Positions 1 through 13,500 of a DNA stretch of 64,000 bases are shown piece after piece. A program made the translations under genes and the position numbers. The DNA is from Hydractinia symbiolongicarpus (taxonomy: Eukaryota > Cnidaria > Hydrozoa > Anthoathecata > Hydractiniidae): positions 15,546,851 to 15,610,850 of the forward strand of contig NC_079877.1 of NCBI RefSeq assembly GCF_029227915.1, in the 5' to 3' direction. Within the stretch, counting starts at the first letter, position 1, and each line of letters opens with the position of its first letter. The notes under the pieces are model-generated. The model ran no database searches. It was given only the letters and a program-made list of their open reading frames with translations, and was not told the DNA's origin.

Positions 1-2655
1 GATCCTATTCAGATAATTAGGTACTAAAGGTTATTTTCAGACCATATATACAAATACATCATATTCTATAATACTATTATCTTTTACCTAACACGTTTTG
101 TTTCAACAATACACATTTCGCCAATTTTAAGAAAATTACGCGCGTGCACCTTTTAGGGACACAATATTTAAAAAGTCAATAAAAGGCGGACTTGGTAGGT
201 TAACAAAGTAAATTGTCAAATAGTACATGTACAGTTTTATCTCATTTATGAGACAATTGGTTATACTGTATTGTTAAAAAGGTAGTAAGGAAAATTAGAC
301 TTGGACCTATCAGTTTTAAACATGTCACCCAAATAAATCTTCACAGATGAACAAATAAACTTGGGACGACCATAATTTCTATGCTTTTGTAATGATATAA
401 ATGCCAGAACACAAAGAAAAAAATTACATATTCTGACTTTTTTATGTATATTTAACAAAATGGCATTCAAAAAATTTTAAGTGTGGTGGGTGAACGCTCA
501 AAACATTTTTACACATTTGGTTTAATTAATGACTTATCTCCTCTTATCTAATATCATGTCTCATTACACCTGGGGAGAAATAGAATTCGTAAAAAGTACA
601 GGAGGAACATTATTACTATCATTACTAATATATTTCTAATATTACTAATATCAAAACAATGTCAAAACTATTAATTAGCTTTATAGTTTGAACCTTAAAC
701 TCTTTCAATCATACCTTGCAAATTTAATCTAATAATGTGTTAGTGCTTTATGATGTTCTTGCAGTTGCAATTTTGTCCAAATCGCTCTCTTCAGGAGTGG
801 TGTTTTGACTTGAGGCGCAATCACTCCAAATTTAAAACTTTCCCTTTTACATTTGTTTTGTTTTGCTTTGCTTTTTCGTATGTTTTTCTTTCTCAACTTC
901 TTTTTCCGCGGCATTCGAAAGATGATTAGATCACTTGGAAATGTCAATGCGTTGTTGAATGGGCTACAGATAACGTCATTGCGTCATATAAGTTGAATTG
1001 AAAGCCTTCCTATGTATAGCCAGTGCCCTCTAAAGAAACAGAGACAATCTATCCAGTCTTTGTATTTCCATCGCTGGTCTGGCTGGTAGGTGTAACAATA
1101 TCTTAGCAATGCTCTTTCGGGTCAAACATGGTGTAAGATACCAGGTGGAAAAACCAACATAGATAAGTGAATAGTATGCTTAAATTAGTGATGATAAAAC
1201 ACTTGAAGTAAACTTTCCTATGCATACTAACTTAGGAATGTGAATATAAAATACCAAGTAAATACTGCAAAGGATGCATCATTGTATGCTGACGATTCAT
1301 AATCCGAGTATGCATCTTTCTTCATTAAAATATCGGTCGCTGACAGATAATCAGTGGTAGATGCATTATTATTCTCAACTAGTAAGTATCTGCTACAATA
1401 CCAGTGTCTTTTTTTAACGCGCATCATTTTTTACCCACCAAGTTTGTAAATTTTACAGCTGATTGATATTCGAATCTTGGAGTTGGATAAGGGTGTTCCT
1501 TTGTCGGATATATTCAATAAAATGATCCAAACAGAATCTTGACTCTTTACCTGGAATACAGAACTTGTTAGTAGCACCATCGAGTCGTTTTATCAGTTGT
1601 AATCATTTTCTTTTTTCTTCTCTTTTCTTTTTATGTATGGAAACAACCTACATATATAAAAACATTGTTGATATAAGTTTATGCTTACCTACATAAATAA
1701 GCAACACGACTATAATTCAGACTACCACTAGCTAGCTAGCTAGTTAGCTGTTACTTACTTACCTAGGCGCGGAGTAGCATTCAAATAACGATTGATTGAC
1801 ACAAGAATGAGATCACTTCCATTTGTTAAGTTGGCAGAGACCATTTTAGCAACTGTTTACAGCCCAAAATAATTTTAAATAAACTTCAACTTCACAGAAC
1901 GCAGGAGGCATGCAACATATAATAGCTAGCTAACGATTTTTGTTTGATTACCCACCAAAACTATCTTGGGTTCAGACTTTACAGCTCATATATGTATATT
2001 TTAATGAACCGATTGCAATCGGCAAAATGGTGTATTTCTCATTAAACTTCAACGTTATAAACAATTATTTATTTTGGGGAATGTAGTATTTAAAATTATA
2101 CAGAAAATAATAAATAATTATTAAAGAGAAACCTTAATAGCAACAGAGGTGGTGCAAAACGTAGAAATTTGCACCCTACGGTTTGTGTTTCGTTTTCGTT
2201 TTTATTAATATTTTTTATTTAACCGCAAAATACACGAAAGAAGCGGTACACCATGTTAGAAAGAGGTGTATCAATTTTCACTGGCTGTGTAAAATCCAGT
2301 TACTCTGCTAATGAATTTTAATATACAGTTAAATGTTACTAATGTTTTTAACAGTCATATGTCAAAACTTTACACGACGAGTTTTTTTGATAAAAAAGTG
2401 AATAGTAAGTTTTAAAAAAAATTTAAGAAAAATTTTTAAAACTTGCAGTTCAGTTAGCAAAATAATTTGCTGATTGACACCATTTTGACACCACACCAGT
2501 ATCAATTTTTATGACTTACAACCCAACACTAAGTTATGGTCTGAGGCGTTTCCCTTTGCCACCGCTTCAATAAGGTTAAAAAAGAAAAAAGCTAGGTATA
2601 TTTATTTACTAGGGACTGGATTATTTTTTTAACACATTTACATATAAAATTATAG
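1..2655. other. Non-coding flank, probably intron of locus A
   Basis: I see no Ig-like exon on either strand here. The first recognisable exon of locus A begins with an acceptor at 2654-2655 in phase 1, so at least a signal-peptide exon and a domain-1 exon should precede it. In locus C the matching intron (domain 1 to domain 2) is 3.8 kb, so this 2.65 kb could all be intron, with the 5' exons outside the window. A short TAGC run lies near 1730-1745. Confidence 0.5.
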
Positions 2656-2952
2656 GTCCTCCCAACGTGTGTGGTAAAAGTGTAAAATCTCGCTACTACA
2701 TAACTGACACCGCCACGATCACAGTTGCACAAGATATATGTGGACATCCCAAACCTTTTGTCGAATGGAAATTAGAGGACACCAGTTTTAGTAGTTCGTC
2801 TAGGTCTATGTTAATAGATGACGCAACAAAAAAATACAGATATAGCTTTACCACAGAAAATATAGTTCGATCAAAATGTGGGGAAAAAATTATGTATCAC
2901 GCCAGAACCGAATTTGGAAATGTCGAAGGATACGCAATGATTTATATTTCCT
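2656..2952 (+). CDS. Locus A exon: Ig-like domain (domain-2 type)
   Basis: The exon runs from acceptor TATAG to donor GTAAGT, phase 1 at both ends, and encodes about 99 residues. Four cysteines are visible (NVCGKS, DICGHPKP, SKCGEK and the final ISC, whose codon is split at the donor). A tryptophan follows in FVEWKLED, and there is a KYRYSF strand-like segment. The paralogous exons at 32842 and 54740 share the C-G-x-P, Y-K/R-Y-x-F and CG pattern. It is probably an I-set-like membrane-distal module. The Ig assignment rests on the Cys/Trp spacing and the context. Confidence 0.8.
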
Positions 2953-5900
2953 GTAAGTAATTATTATAAATTACATTTTGCGCTTATTGTTTAATGCAGT
3001 GAATTACAAATAATTGTGGGGCATTCATTTGACTGATTTCTTTACTATCTCATTTATTGTTGCATTGTTGCATTGTTGCATGCACTGGTGCAAATGCAAC
3101 AAGGCAATTTTAAACGTAGTGTAAGAGAATCTCCACAGGCGTTTTCTTGAAATATATGGGTGTCGTTTATCTTGTTCTTACGGAAATATAGCGCATGTGT
3201 GAGGTGTTGTACCTCTTTCCCTAGATTATCCTCCGAGGTCGAAGGTAATATTATAACTCTTAGTCCATGAATGTAAAGAATATTGCCGTCATTATTTTCT
3301 ATGAATGTTGCAATGAAGTTTTTACCTGAACCGTCGAAGGTAATAAATAAAAGATTGTTACCGATTGTCCAGCAATCTTTTTTTTAAGGTTTCTGTTCTA
3401 AGGAATGGATTTGAAGAAAAACTAGTTGCTTAAGCAGTAGTAGTCGTTATACTTACAGGAGTGTCTGCTTGGGTACATTTCAAGAAAAGCTAAAATAGGT
3501 AGAAGGAAAGATAATGGCCTTAAACTTGGTATGCTTGTTTTAGACCAATCTAAATAAACAAACATAAAATGTAATTGTGCATTGGGCACACTTTCTGACT
3601 GTTAGATTTTAACCAATTAAAGGGGGAACTACAATACTTCTTGCTGATAATTCATACAATAACAATCATCAAACTATTTGTGCGCACAAAAGCTCTTGTT
3701 TGTTTGTATTCACACAATGCAATCACTGAACTATTTGTGTACAAGAGGGTTCTTGTTTGTTCTGCAGGTTGTGTCAATAAAATTGCACACACAATATACA
3801 ATTAAGGTGATCCTACTTAAAGTTTGAGATGTTATCACTTAACAATGTTCTAATTACTTGACCAAAGTTCTATTACATCTCTGCATTCAGTTCACTAAGT
3901 AGTTTTTAGTTGCAAAATTAAATTTTTTGCCACCAGTTTAATTTCAAAATTAATCAGCTCACTGCAAGTCTAATTAAAACTCCTAAATTAGAGGTACTAT
4001 GCAGCCACCTGTTCCATTATCAGTTATTATTTGCGCAAGAATAAAAAATCTGTTGGGTAATGGCAAATATGCATGCCTAACGGTAGCGATATTTTTAACT
4101 ATGGTGAACATAAAATAAAAAAGGAAAAATTTTAGATAAGAAATTGTGTGCAAACTTTTAAGCTTTTAGACAATTGAAAGTGAAACTACTGTTTCTTTAA
4201 AGCAATGCTTTTAATACATAGTTTCCTAATTTAGTCAGAAATAACTATTAACCATCGCCTGTTAATGAGTGAATTTCTATTAGTTTCATAGTGTAAATTT
4301 TACCTAGTGAAGTTCGTGTTGTAATTTTAATTATTTTCTTACAGTCACACCTTCAAAGGTCAGGATAACATCGTCGTACAGGCATAATGCAAGTTGTGTT
4401 TATTTACATTGGTATAGAGAAGACACTGGAAATTGCTTACTGGAATATCATATACAATTTAATAATATAAACGATGTTTATAACACCTCTAAGACCAATG
4501 TCGACATATGCCATTCGCCTTCTGCTTCAAGTGCGTCTATTTGGGCATCATACAAAGGAAATACCGGTGGAAAAGTTGACATTATACTTCATTTGATTAC
4601 CCTACGACCTGATATAACAATCCTATCAAGTGTTACAACAACCTCTAAAGGTAGTATTGCACTAAACGCATGTGTAACACAAAAAAAGACAGACATACAG
4701 TAACAAAATTATCGGCACATAATACAAAAAGTTCACGTTTTTATAAGCTTCTACTTAGCTTTTTAAATGCTGTTCTTACATTGCATCGTATTTCATTATA
4801 GATGACTGGCATTGTGCTAGTATAAGTGCAATTGGTATTCTGACTACAATAGTTATTGGGTTGATTATAAACATAGTTTTATTTGTGACGTTGGGACGCA
4901 AAGGTAAGCGCGATTATTTATTTTTTTGTTTCATTGTTCCATTGTTTCATTGTTTATTCGTTTATTATCTTATTTCTTCAACTATTTACTTACATGTTTA
5001 CTTGCTTGTTCATTTGTTCGTTTGTTCGTTTGTTCGTTTGTTTATTTGTTTATTTGTTTATTTGTTTATTTGTTTATTTGTTTATTTGTTTATTTGTTTA
5101 TTTGTTTATTTGTTTATTTGTTTATTTGTTTATTTGTTTATTTGTTTATTTGTTTATTTGTTTATTTGTTTATTTGTTTATTTGTTTATTTGTTTATTTG
5201 TTTATTTGTTTATTTGTTTATTTGTTTATTTGTTTATTTGTTTATTTGTTTATTTGTTTATTTGTTTATTTGTTTATTTGTTTATTTGTTTATTTGTTTA
5301 TTTGTTTATTTGTTTATTTGTTTATTTGTTTATTTGTTTATTTGTTTATTTGTTTATTTGTTTATTTGTTTATTTGTTTATTTGTTTATTTGTTTATTTG
5401 TTTATTTGTTTATTTGTTTATTTGTTTATTTGTTTATTTGTTTATTTGTTTATTTGTTTATTTGTTTATTTGTTTATTTGTTTATTTGTTTATTTGTTTA
5501 TTTGTTTATTTGTTTATTTGTTTATTTGTTTATTTGTTTATTTGTTTATTTGTTTATTTGTTTATTTGTTTATTTGTTTATTTGTTTATTTGTTTATTTG
5601 TTTATTTGTTTATGTCTTATGAAGTTTCTTCGCAATGTAAGCATTTAACCAAATTTATTTATTGTTTTCGACTAAGTGTGCTTTTCGCTACAAAAAGCCA
5701 AGGGTTTCCATCGACGTAAAATCAATGTCACTGCACATTTCTCACGCGTGAAATAAAAGTGAAAAGAATGTGGTAAATGTTGCGAACAATAGACATTTTA
5801 AACTGTATCAAGAAGCAGTAGTGCAATTAAATTGCATTCACGAAGAAGGAATGTTCATATTAATGAAGAAATAGATATTCGAAACTACTGAGTGCTGTTA

Positions 5901-6848
5901 CTTTTTGTAACATTATAATAAGCTGCTTGATGCCAACGTATGGTGATTGACGGTAGCTTTGTGTTTGCGGGGATGATCTACCCCAAATAACTTTCTTGTA
6001 ATACATTATAAGTCATAAAGCTTGATAAAGATGATGCATTTTATATGAGAATAAAATATCATGTCTCAAATGATCACTGTTAGCATTAATTTTTTCAACT
6101 TTAGTGTTTTTTTGGAAAAATTCAAGTTATCAGATATGTTTGGCGTAGAATATATTTTGTTGCGATATTTGTTCATTCATAGTATTATAGTAAAGTATTA
6201 TTTAATAACTTAGGTAGCCTGATAATCTGTAGTAACGTCATCAAAGGTAGACCTGATTTTCTCCAACGGAAACTGAATATTTTTTACCTTGTCGTTCCAT
6301 AGCGTTCTTGAGCCAAATATACACTAGCCTTAAAAATAAATTTTAATGCAGTGCTTAGGCTTTGCCTCGTTTAACCTCACTGCTAACCACTCCTAACCAC
6401 TGCTAGCAAAGTAGTTCATTTTTTAGAAAGGTCAAATACAGGTTTATGAATTGTAGATAGTTATTGTTAATAAAGCATTAAAGAAGATTACTGCCCGAAA
6501 ACTGCGAACTTTATTAGCTACTTTTCTTCAAAGACATTTTATGAAACATAACTGTCGCTGTAGTTTAATGCACTAATATCGTCTGAGGGAAAGTTATAAT
6601 TTTTTTATTTAGGTTATTTAGTATTCAAGAAAAGTTCTAACACAACATTGCAACATATGAAACGGAGAGATGATAATAACCATGAAGTAATAGGAACAAC
6701 ATCTTCTCATTATCCCGACCAAAATGTCAAATATGTGAAACCATGTACTAACGCTGATTTAACGAAAACAACAGATTCATCGAAAGGATATGCCGAAATT
6801 GAGTTTAGCGAAACAAAACGAAGTATGCATGCCAATATCAGCACATAG
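2656..6848 (+). CDS. Locus A: Alr-like Ig-superfamily receptor, 5' end outside the window
   Basis: Exons are 2656-2952 (Ig-like domain), 4345-4650 (extracellular spacer, ECS), 4802-4903 (transmembrane) and 6613-6848 (cytoplasmic tail). All junctions are phase 1 with GT/AG sites, and the reading frame stays open for about 312 residues to TAG at 6846-6848. The product should be a type I plasma-membrane protein. The Alr family of Hydractinia mediates homophilic self/non-self recognition, and that role here is inferred from architecture. The nearest relative in the window is locus C: the ECS shares HNASC, EDTG and WASYK, and the tail exons align without gaps over the tyrosine ladder. The tail is unusual because three of five ladder tyrosines are replaced. 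The signal peptide and N-terminal domain must lie left of the window, or the locus is 5'-truncated. Confidence 0.8.
3661..3768 (+). repeat. Diverged tandem duplication in locus A intron
   Basis: Two adjacent units of about 54 bp begin CAATCATCAAACTATTTGTG and CAATCACTGAACTATTTGTG, and both end in CTTGTTTGTT. They lie in the intron between the Ig-like and ECS exons. Confidence 0.6.
4345..4650 (+). CDS. Locus A exon: extracellular spacer (fibronectin III-like)
   Basis: The exon runs from acceptor TTCTTACAG to donor AAAG|GTAGT, phase 1 at both ends, 102 residues. Landmarks are HNASCVYLHW, EDTGNC, EYHIQF, DICHS and WASYKGNTGG, followed by a Thr/Ser-rich run. The C-x-x-x-x-W opening and Y-x-I-Q strand resemble a fibronectin III-like fold, as I recall being proposed for the Alr membrane-proximal spacer. 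It is clearly paralogous to 33225-33536 in locus C. Confidence 0.78.
4802..4903 (+). CDS. Locus A exon: transmembrane segment
   Basis: The exon runs from acceptor TCATTATAG to donor AAAG|GTAAGC, phase 1, 34 residues. A polar start (DDWHCAS) is followed by about 22 hydrophobic residues (ISAIGILTTIVIGL and on) and a basic stop-transfer GRK. The intron after it carries the large 8-bp microsatellite. Confidence 0.82.
5012..5612 (+). repeat. Perfect (TTTATTTG)n microsatellite
   Basis: From 5041 the unit TTTATTTG repeats about 71 times without a visible interruption. Four units of TTTGTTCG (5012-5040) precede it and the array stops at TTTATGTC. It lies in the locus A intron between the TM and tail exons. 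Because 8 is not a multiple of 3 and the unit has no stop codon in this orientation, all three forward frames stay open and read as Leu/Phe/Ile/Cys/Val/Tyr repeats. These are not proteins. Confidence 0.97.
6613..6848 (+). CDS. Locus A exon: cytoplasmic tail with eroded tyrosine motifs
   Basis: Acceptor TATTTAG is phase 1 and the exon ends with TAG, giving about 78 residues. Aligned with the locus B and C tails, the ladder positions read H (NHEV), Y (HYPDQ), N (TNADL), Y (GYAEI) and H (MHAN). Only rungs 2 and 4 keep tyrosine, and rung 2 has lost its +3 Leu/Ile (YPDQ). GYAEI is the one intact Y-x-x-I motif. Another tyrosine (KYVKP) lies off the ladder. The frame is intact, so this is motif loss rather than pseudogene damage. 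Confidence 0.8.
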
Positions 6849-9800
6849 ATTTTCTCCTCAATGATTCTGTAAACTATTGTCTTAACATTGTTGTGATTAT
6901 CTCGCTTTAATAATAGCAATAACTTGGTTAAGAAGGACGATTTGGACTTTGGACGATTATTACGTATTAATGTCTGATAATGTTCAATTGACAGACCCTT
7001 AAAGTAGTGGAACTAACATTTTATATGTAAAAAATATCTCTTTGATGTGAAGGTTTGTTATTTTTAATACACTACTCGGTGGCCCTGCGCTAGCTATGTA
7101 TGAGATCACCTGATTTTTTTCGGTATGTAACAATATAAGTTGCCGATAATTGTTTTTTTTTATCGTTAATTTATGACCCTTATGAAATTAGTCAACTATC
7201 TGAATTGTTTAAATTCCTTTTCTACTTTGATTGATATTTTCTCAGCATATTTATCTTAATTTATCTCACACAACAACGAGTCCTACCAATTAGTTTTCCT
7301 TATTCTACCCCTGGGTCCTTCAACCCCAGAATTTTTGCGAAGCGAAATTGTGGAGCACGTTTGCTACACGCGAGGTATACCAAGAGAATTATTGAGATTC
7401 TCAAAATTTCGATAGCAAAAAAATCATATAAAATCAGCGTAAAGAAATAGGACTGATATTTTTTGACATAGAGCTAGGGTAATTTTTTTTCTAATAAAAC
7501 AAATAACTTTGGACCGGGGGGTTATAAGTCTAGTAAAAAATGCAATAAGTACGGCTCGTATCTCCCCCCACCCCCGGTTTTGACCCCTTCCGTCTTTTGG
7601 TCCAGATTATACGTCCGCCGAACTTGAACACGCAAAGAGGAATATGCTGTGAACAAGAACCGGTAGTCGGTATTTTAGACACGTATATTTTACAGACCTA
7701 AAATATGGCTTTTTTCTTTGTATTATAGCTAATTATGGTATAAATAATTAATTAATTATTTTGCAATTTTGCTTCTAATACTATTATAGTTGTATTTTAA
7801 TAAAAAATAATAGTATTCAAACGGTTTTCTTCTTTTAAAATAATTTATTGCTAGTCCTGTTTCCAATTGACTTTACTTGTGTATTTTAAGCTTTTTTGTT
7901 GCTGTGCTTTTTCTGGAGATTTGAGTTGGATTGGAAAACTCCTGTGTAAGCTACCCTTTTCTAAAGAAAAATTGAAGTAATTTGTACAATTATAACGCGT
8001 CGGGCTGTGTTTTATTTTATTGTTTCTAAGAAGATGTAAGAATACAATATTATCAATTTTGATTGGTTTTATCCAAATCAAGGTAAGGCTTAATCACACG
8101 AAATGTAGCTAGCTAGAGCTCTGCTTTGTATAAAAGAATTAAAAGTAATTTGTAGAATACATATGGAGAAGCTGTATTACTACCTGACTGATAGCCAGAT
8201 ATAGGAAAACCTGTAGCTAGGGCACAGACAAAACAAACAGCTCTGGGTGCTACAGTGAGCCGATCAACCGTTTTTCATCACAGTTTTTTATTGATTATAT
8301 AAGTAACCTGTTACAGTTATTAGTTGTCCGTACACCCTCCCTGAGAACAAGGTTTAAAACGACATTAAAACATTAAAACTGTCATTAAACAGAACTCCAA
8401 GGATGCCCAGCCGCACACGTCCTCTAAACAGCATGGGCATCTTCGAAACTGCTTGTAATTTTAGAACAAGGGTGCTGATAAGCTGCATACGCCGTAAAAC
8501 GTGCAGGCGTTTTTGGGCAAGTTTGGCGTTATGAAAAAAGTTCAAGTATTCACCCGAAAAAACCCGCATAGACCAAAAAATAAACATGTGGTAGCAAAGT
8601 TCTTAAAAGAACTGTTTTTGATGGTTTTTGATAAAATTTACTTGATAAATAACTTATAAACTTTATTAACTCCTTTCTCTTAAAGCACCTTTTTCCAACT
8701 ATCGTCCACAAGGTATGTTACAAGGAATTGAATTTTGAAAATGCTCCAGGCAAGTTCGGGAAAGTGCGGGCGGTTTTGAAAGACAACCGCTAATTTAATT
8801 CGAAAAGTTGCCCGAACTCGCCCTTATATATGTGGGCGTTTCCAGCTTATTGACACCCTCTTATTTCAAAATATTCTCAGAAATAATAGACCAAGAGAAA
8901 TTACATCACAGTTTCTTGTCCACCGCCCACGTGTGTTTGAGAACAACCCACACAAAAAAGTTCGTTAATTTTAAATTATTTGTGTAAAAATTACTTTTTT
9001 ATTCACGATAAACCATTTGTCAGTCATTTTATTCCTCCAAAAAGAATCCTATCCAAGGTGCTTTTCTATTAGTGCTGAATTTAATAATTGACATGATTCA
9101 GCATAGTTTTTAAAAGGGTCTGATTGCAAAATATGATTGCCAAAGTTCAGCACTTGTAATATTTTTGTATTTGTGTACTCAGCTTCTAAAACACAGACAA
9201 GAGACATTATAATTTCCTCTGGGTGATTACATTAATGTTGGTTGAAAAAAAACCTGAATGATGAGAAGCATGTGTTTTTGAATGGGTCTAGGAAAATAAA
9301 CTTATTTAATTTCCCTTGGCCTGGCATCAATCAAATTCTAAAGAAATAAACACTTTTAAAATGATTTTGTCAGATTTGGAAACTGTTGGTATGGTTAAAA
9401 CTTTGCATATAAAATTAGTAAAGTTGCCGGATTGTTTAGTTTTTTCTTTTATACTTTTCCGAATTAGCCTTAATTATTTATGAGATGAAAAACAGCGCTT
9501 TCAATTCCATTGATTTGGCCATCCCTTAAAGGCACTGGAAGCTTCACTGTATGAAAATGTTTTCTTTTTCTTTTAGGTTGTGTACAATGGGAGTGAGTGA
9601 TGTAATCTTCTAATGCGTGTGGTGAAAAGAAGGCGAAACCGTTGTTGTTTTTCTGCCTAAAATTGAAGCTATTTAATAAATCTTGATAAAGTTAAAAAAC
9701 TGTTTTGATTTGTTTATTTTTGTTTTAATTGTTTCCCGTGAGTTTTCGAAATTCGTTCCAGCAGATTCTGTGGCTTCTAGTGCCGATATTATTTACGTGA

Positions 9801-10494
9801 AAAAATACTGTTTTGTTGTAAGGTCATTCACGAAATTGTTAACGGGTTGTACAACTCGATGTATTACATATCTTTCGGAATACTGCTAAAAGTGTAACTT
9901 TGTATTCCGCTCTTTACTTTTATCATTCTGTGGGAAAAGGCGGTGCAAAATTTTAACACGCGTTATTTGTTTTTGTTAGTTTCGCGTAATCTAATTTTCT
10001 CGCACATTTTGAAAAGAATATCCCACGCACATCAAATACTCGCGCAGTCTATTCGCAAAAAAAAAACTGTTTTTGCGCAACGAATTGGTCTGCAGAGCGT
10101 TCATTTTCCTACCTCGTCCCCAGGGTTCTTCTATGCTATGATATTCAATTTTGATGTATTTCGGAAGATGTTAGCGCCAAAGAAACAAGAAGCGCTAGGG
10201 ACAAAGTATTGGATAGTTTAATTTTGCTTGAAACTTGCGAAATGCTTCGCAACCTTTTTTTTAATTCTAGTTGCCTTTTATAAGATGAACGAGAATATGG
10301 CGAAAAATTACCAGGTAATGTTTAATTCAATTCGAAAAGGCCTATTGGAAGTTATGGATAAGGCAAAATCCGTTCCTCGGTTATATTATTCAAAAAAATC
10401 GCAGGTCGGCTTAGGGTGAACATTTGTATTTTAATCCTTTAATTTACTATAAAATATTTTATACATACTTTATACAATTAGAAGCAGAATTCCT

Positions 10495-10530
10495 GGCTTA
10501 TGTCCTTTAAATACTGAAAGGACATAAGCC
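10495..10530. repeat. Perfect 14-bp hairpin
   Basis: The arms GGCTTATGTCCTTT (10495-10508) and its exact reverse complement (10517-10530) flank an 8-nt loop. No adjacent gene explains it. Confidence 0.9.
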
Positions 10531-13500
10531 AATTATAAAACGTAGATAACTGTTGTCTTATGTGAAAAACTAAATATTGTGAACTGGCTCACAGAAACCA
10601 CTTTAGAAAGTTCTAAAATTACATCGTAACAAGATTTTGCGGTCAGCATAACAAGAAGAATTGAATAGTTAGGCAAAATAACCTTTGCTAAAAAAACAAC
10701 TTTCCCGCAGCTTTGGCTATAATAAAAACACAAGAACCCGTCTGTCGGTTAACAGCAGACTCAGCGCAAAATACAGGTAAGCGATGTCACACAATGCATA
10801 TAGGCGTAGTAACACCGTTTACAAAAGAATTTATTGCAACTTCCGAAAACAATCACTCAGCAATTTATTTTGTAGAATAAGTTTGCAAAACTCATTGTCA
10901 GTTTAAGAGCATGTGAAAGCCTGTGTTACATTGAATTACAAGGTTTAGCTAGCTACCTTACACTACGTTTAACATTAAAAAACGATTTGAAAATTTTGTT
11001 GCAGCAACTGTATTTGCCTGTTTTCGATTTTGGCCCTGGTCTAGCCAGCCAGCGATCTGGCTAACAGCAGTCACAACCCCATGTGAGTGGAAATCAGATT
11101 GGCGAACAAAAATAAATAATGTTGGCTGAGATAAAAAGCTCCTATGTAAAACTCAGAAAATTCCTCAAAGGAATAGCCGCACCTCAAAAATCTCCATTCG
11201 TAGATGAAATCTTAAAGCTGGTTTGTTTCAGGTTTATATATGGTTAGAGAACGTGACAATATACTTACCCCTTAAGTAAAACAGTATACAAAAACAAGCA
11301 TTACAAGAGTAAAAAGCTTTTAGAAGAAAAAAAAGGTAAAACAGGGACTTACAAAGTTTTCACCGACCACGACTTGTGTTACCATCTTCTTAGACTGTTT
11401 CTTTCGCCATTCGCCATAGCGTAAAAAAATTAAAAGTGCGATTCGATAATACACGCGCGAAAAAATAATTTAACACTAGGAAAACGCAGGCAACAAAATT
11501 TAAAACATGCTGACTTATTAATGAATTCGCAGCTGCCCAAATGCACCGACAACAGGAAGAAAAAATAAAGTCTCCTTCGCATGGTATTAAAAGGGTCCGT
11601 ATTTTTGTGTTTCCGCAAAACGCCTTTTTTCTCGCTCACAAACAGACATACGGCTATTATTATAGAGATGTCAAAAATGAAAAATCTGCCAAAATAACCT
11701 CTTTCATAAAAATATCCACTGCTCGACTAACATTTTTTATCAATTTTTTGAACATATCTCATAGTAAGGAATCCTTTCTCTTTTATGTTTTTGTAAGAAA
11801 ATCCGTCATCTTTATAGTAAATCGTTGGGTATATTATGACGCGTGAATAAATTATGTATTCAAAAGATATTTCAAGAAACAGTTGGCAGAAAAAAGAAAC
11901 TACTGTCGAAATGAGTTATTATATTTTGCCACTGTCACGGATTACTATTCACAAAGTAAGCCTAGAAAACTCAAAAAAGTATAAGTTACATGCAAACGGA
12001 TTTATGCTTTACTCATTTCTACCAAAAACTTTAAAGCAGATAATAGCAGCCAAGACATAAGAGTTGTAATAAGAACCAAAAGCTTTAACCCGATTTGCAC
12101 TAGCATAAGTTTTTGTTAAATATTCTTCAATAGGCTTAAAAAGTACACTTGCAGTTTCTTCGTCTCAGATAAAGTATTTGGTTGTGAAAGTGGCACACAT
12201 TTGATTTATAATCTCTCAATTCTTATTTCAATGAAGACAATTTCTGTTAATATTGTCTTTACATATACGTCTGTTTTTTGTTATGCTGTTCTACAAACGT
12301 TTCTATTTATATAGCTCTCACACGTGGGAATTATTTGAATCTATACCATTTCACAGATCAAAGTTATGACAATAGAAAATAATGCCAATTTCTATGGCGC
12401 CAACTTGACTTCTTAATTTATTCAGAAAAACTTAATATAAATCTTAAAAGATGAGTCCACGATTTTTTTTATAGGGATATACTTTATGGAGATATCAGGC
12501 TGAAATTTCAGGTGAAAAGCAATATGTCTTGATTAGAATAAGAATTATTACCAGGCTGGTCATAATTCTGATGTTTATGTAATAACGCGTGCATTTTGAC
12601 AACGAAAAAACCATTTTCAAAATTTTCAAAAGACCCGTAAAACAGCTTCTTAAGCCCTGCAACACAATCTTAACATCATTGATTCCCCTCGCATACCTTT
12701 TAAGTTTGATACAGTCAATGCAAAATATTTTATTGCTAACGGAGCATGGCCATATTGTGAACCAAAGCCAGGTTATCTGGTCGGTAAATTTTAGCACCCG
12801 CACAATGCTTTACGTTGATTTTGGTAGCAGCAATAAGAATTTACTATCACATGTGCGATAGAGCACTATTAAAAATTCAAAAATCACAAAATTGCACAAC
12901 CACAGCAAGGTCATTTTTTTTAGTAATAGGGTTAAACATAAAGACATAAGTTATGAGCGCATTCTTTTCTTTTTTGTTTATTCACAAATTGGTGAGAATA
13001 TTTGTTTAATTCTGTATGCGATCATTTTTATGCTTGTTGTGAAAAAGTTGAAAGAGGCGCACTTTACATCAAATTCTTAGGCGGGCCGTAATGCAAATAG
13101 TGTTCGGAGCGCGCATCCTTGCCATGTTCGAGATACAACCATGCAGTTCTCCGAGCTTGCCTTCATATGTTTCGCACGAGTGCAGTTTGTGCGAGATGCA
13201 AAGGAAGAAGTGATCAAACAAGAAAAAGCTTTTCTCTTTTCGATCTTGTTTATATTAAGTTGACTTCACTACATTGCGAGCTATTTAGTTTCCTTATTAT
13301 AACTCGCTGATTAATATTTCAGCAGGTCATTACATCATAGGCTTTTCAGCGTTGTGAAGCCTTGTTCAACTTTGTTACCTCTTGTTTCTTGACCTCGCTG
13401 TGACTGCGATTCACGTAAATAATGTAATTGTTTTTGGTTTCGAATAATGATACCTGCAGAGAGTCCTATTGAGCATGTATTGGAATACGTTATTGTAAAT

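Noticed and set aside
4861-5719. Three overlapping long frames of about 250 codons rich in Leu, Phe, Ile, Cys, Val and Tyr
   Set aside because: They are translations of the TTTATTTG microsatellite in three frames, inside an intron.
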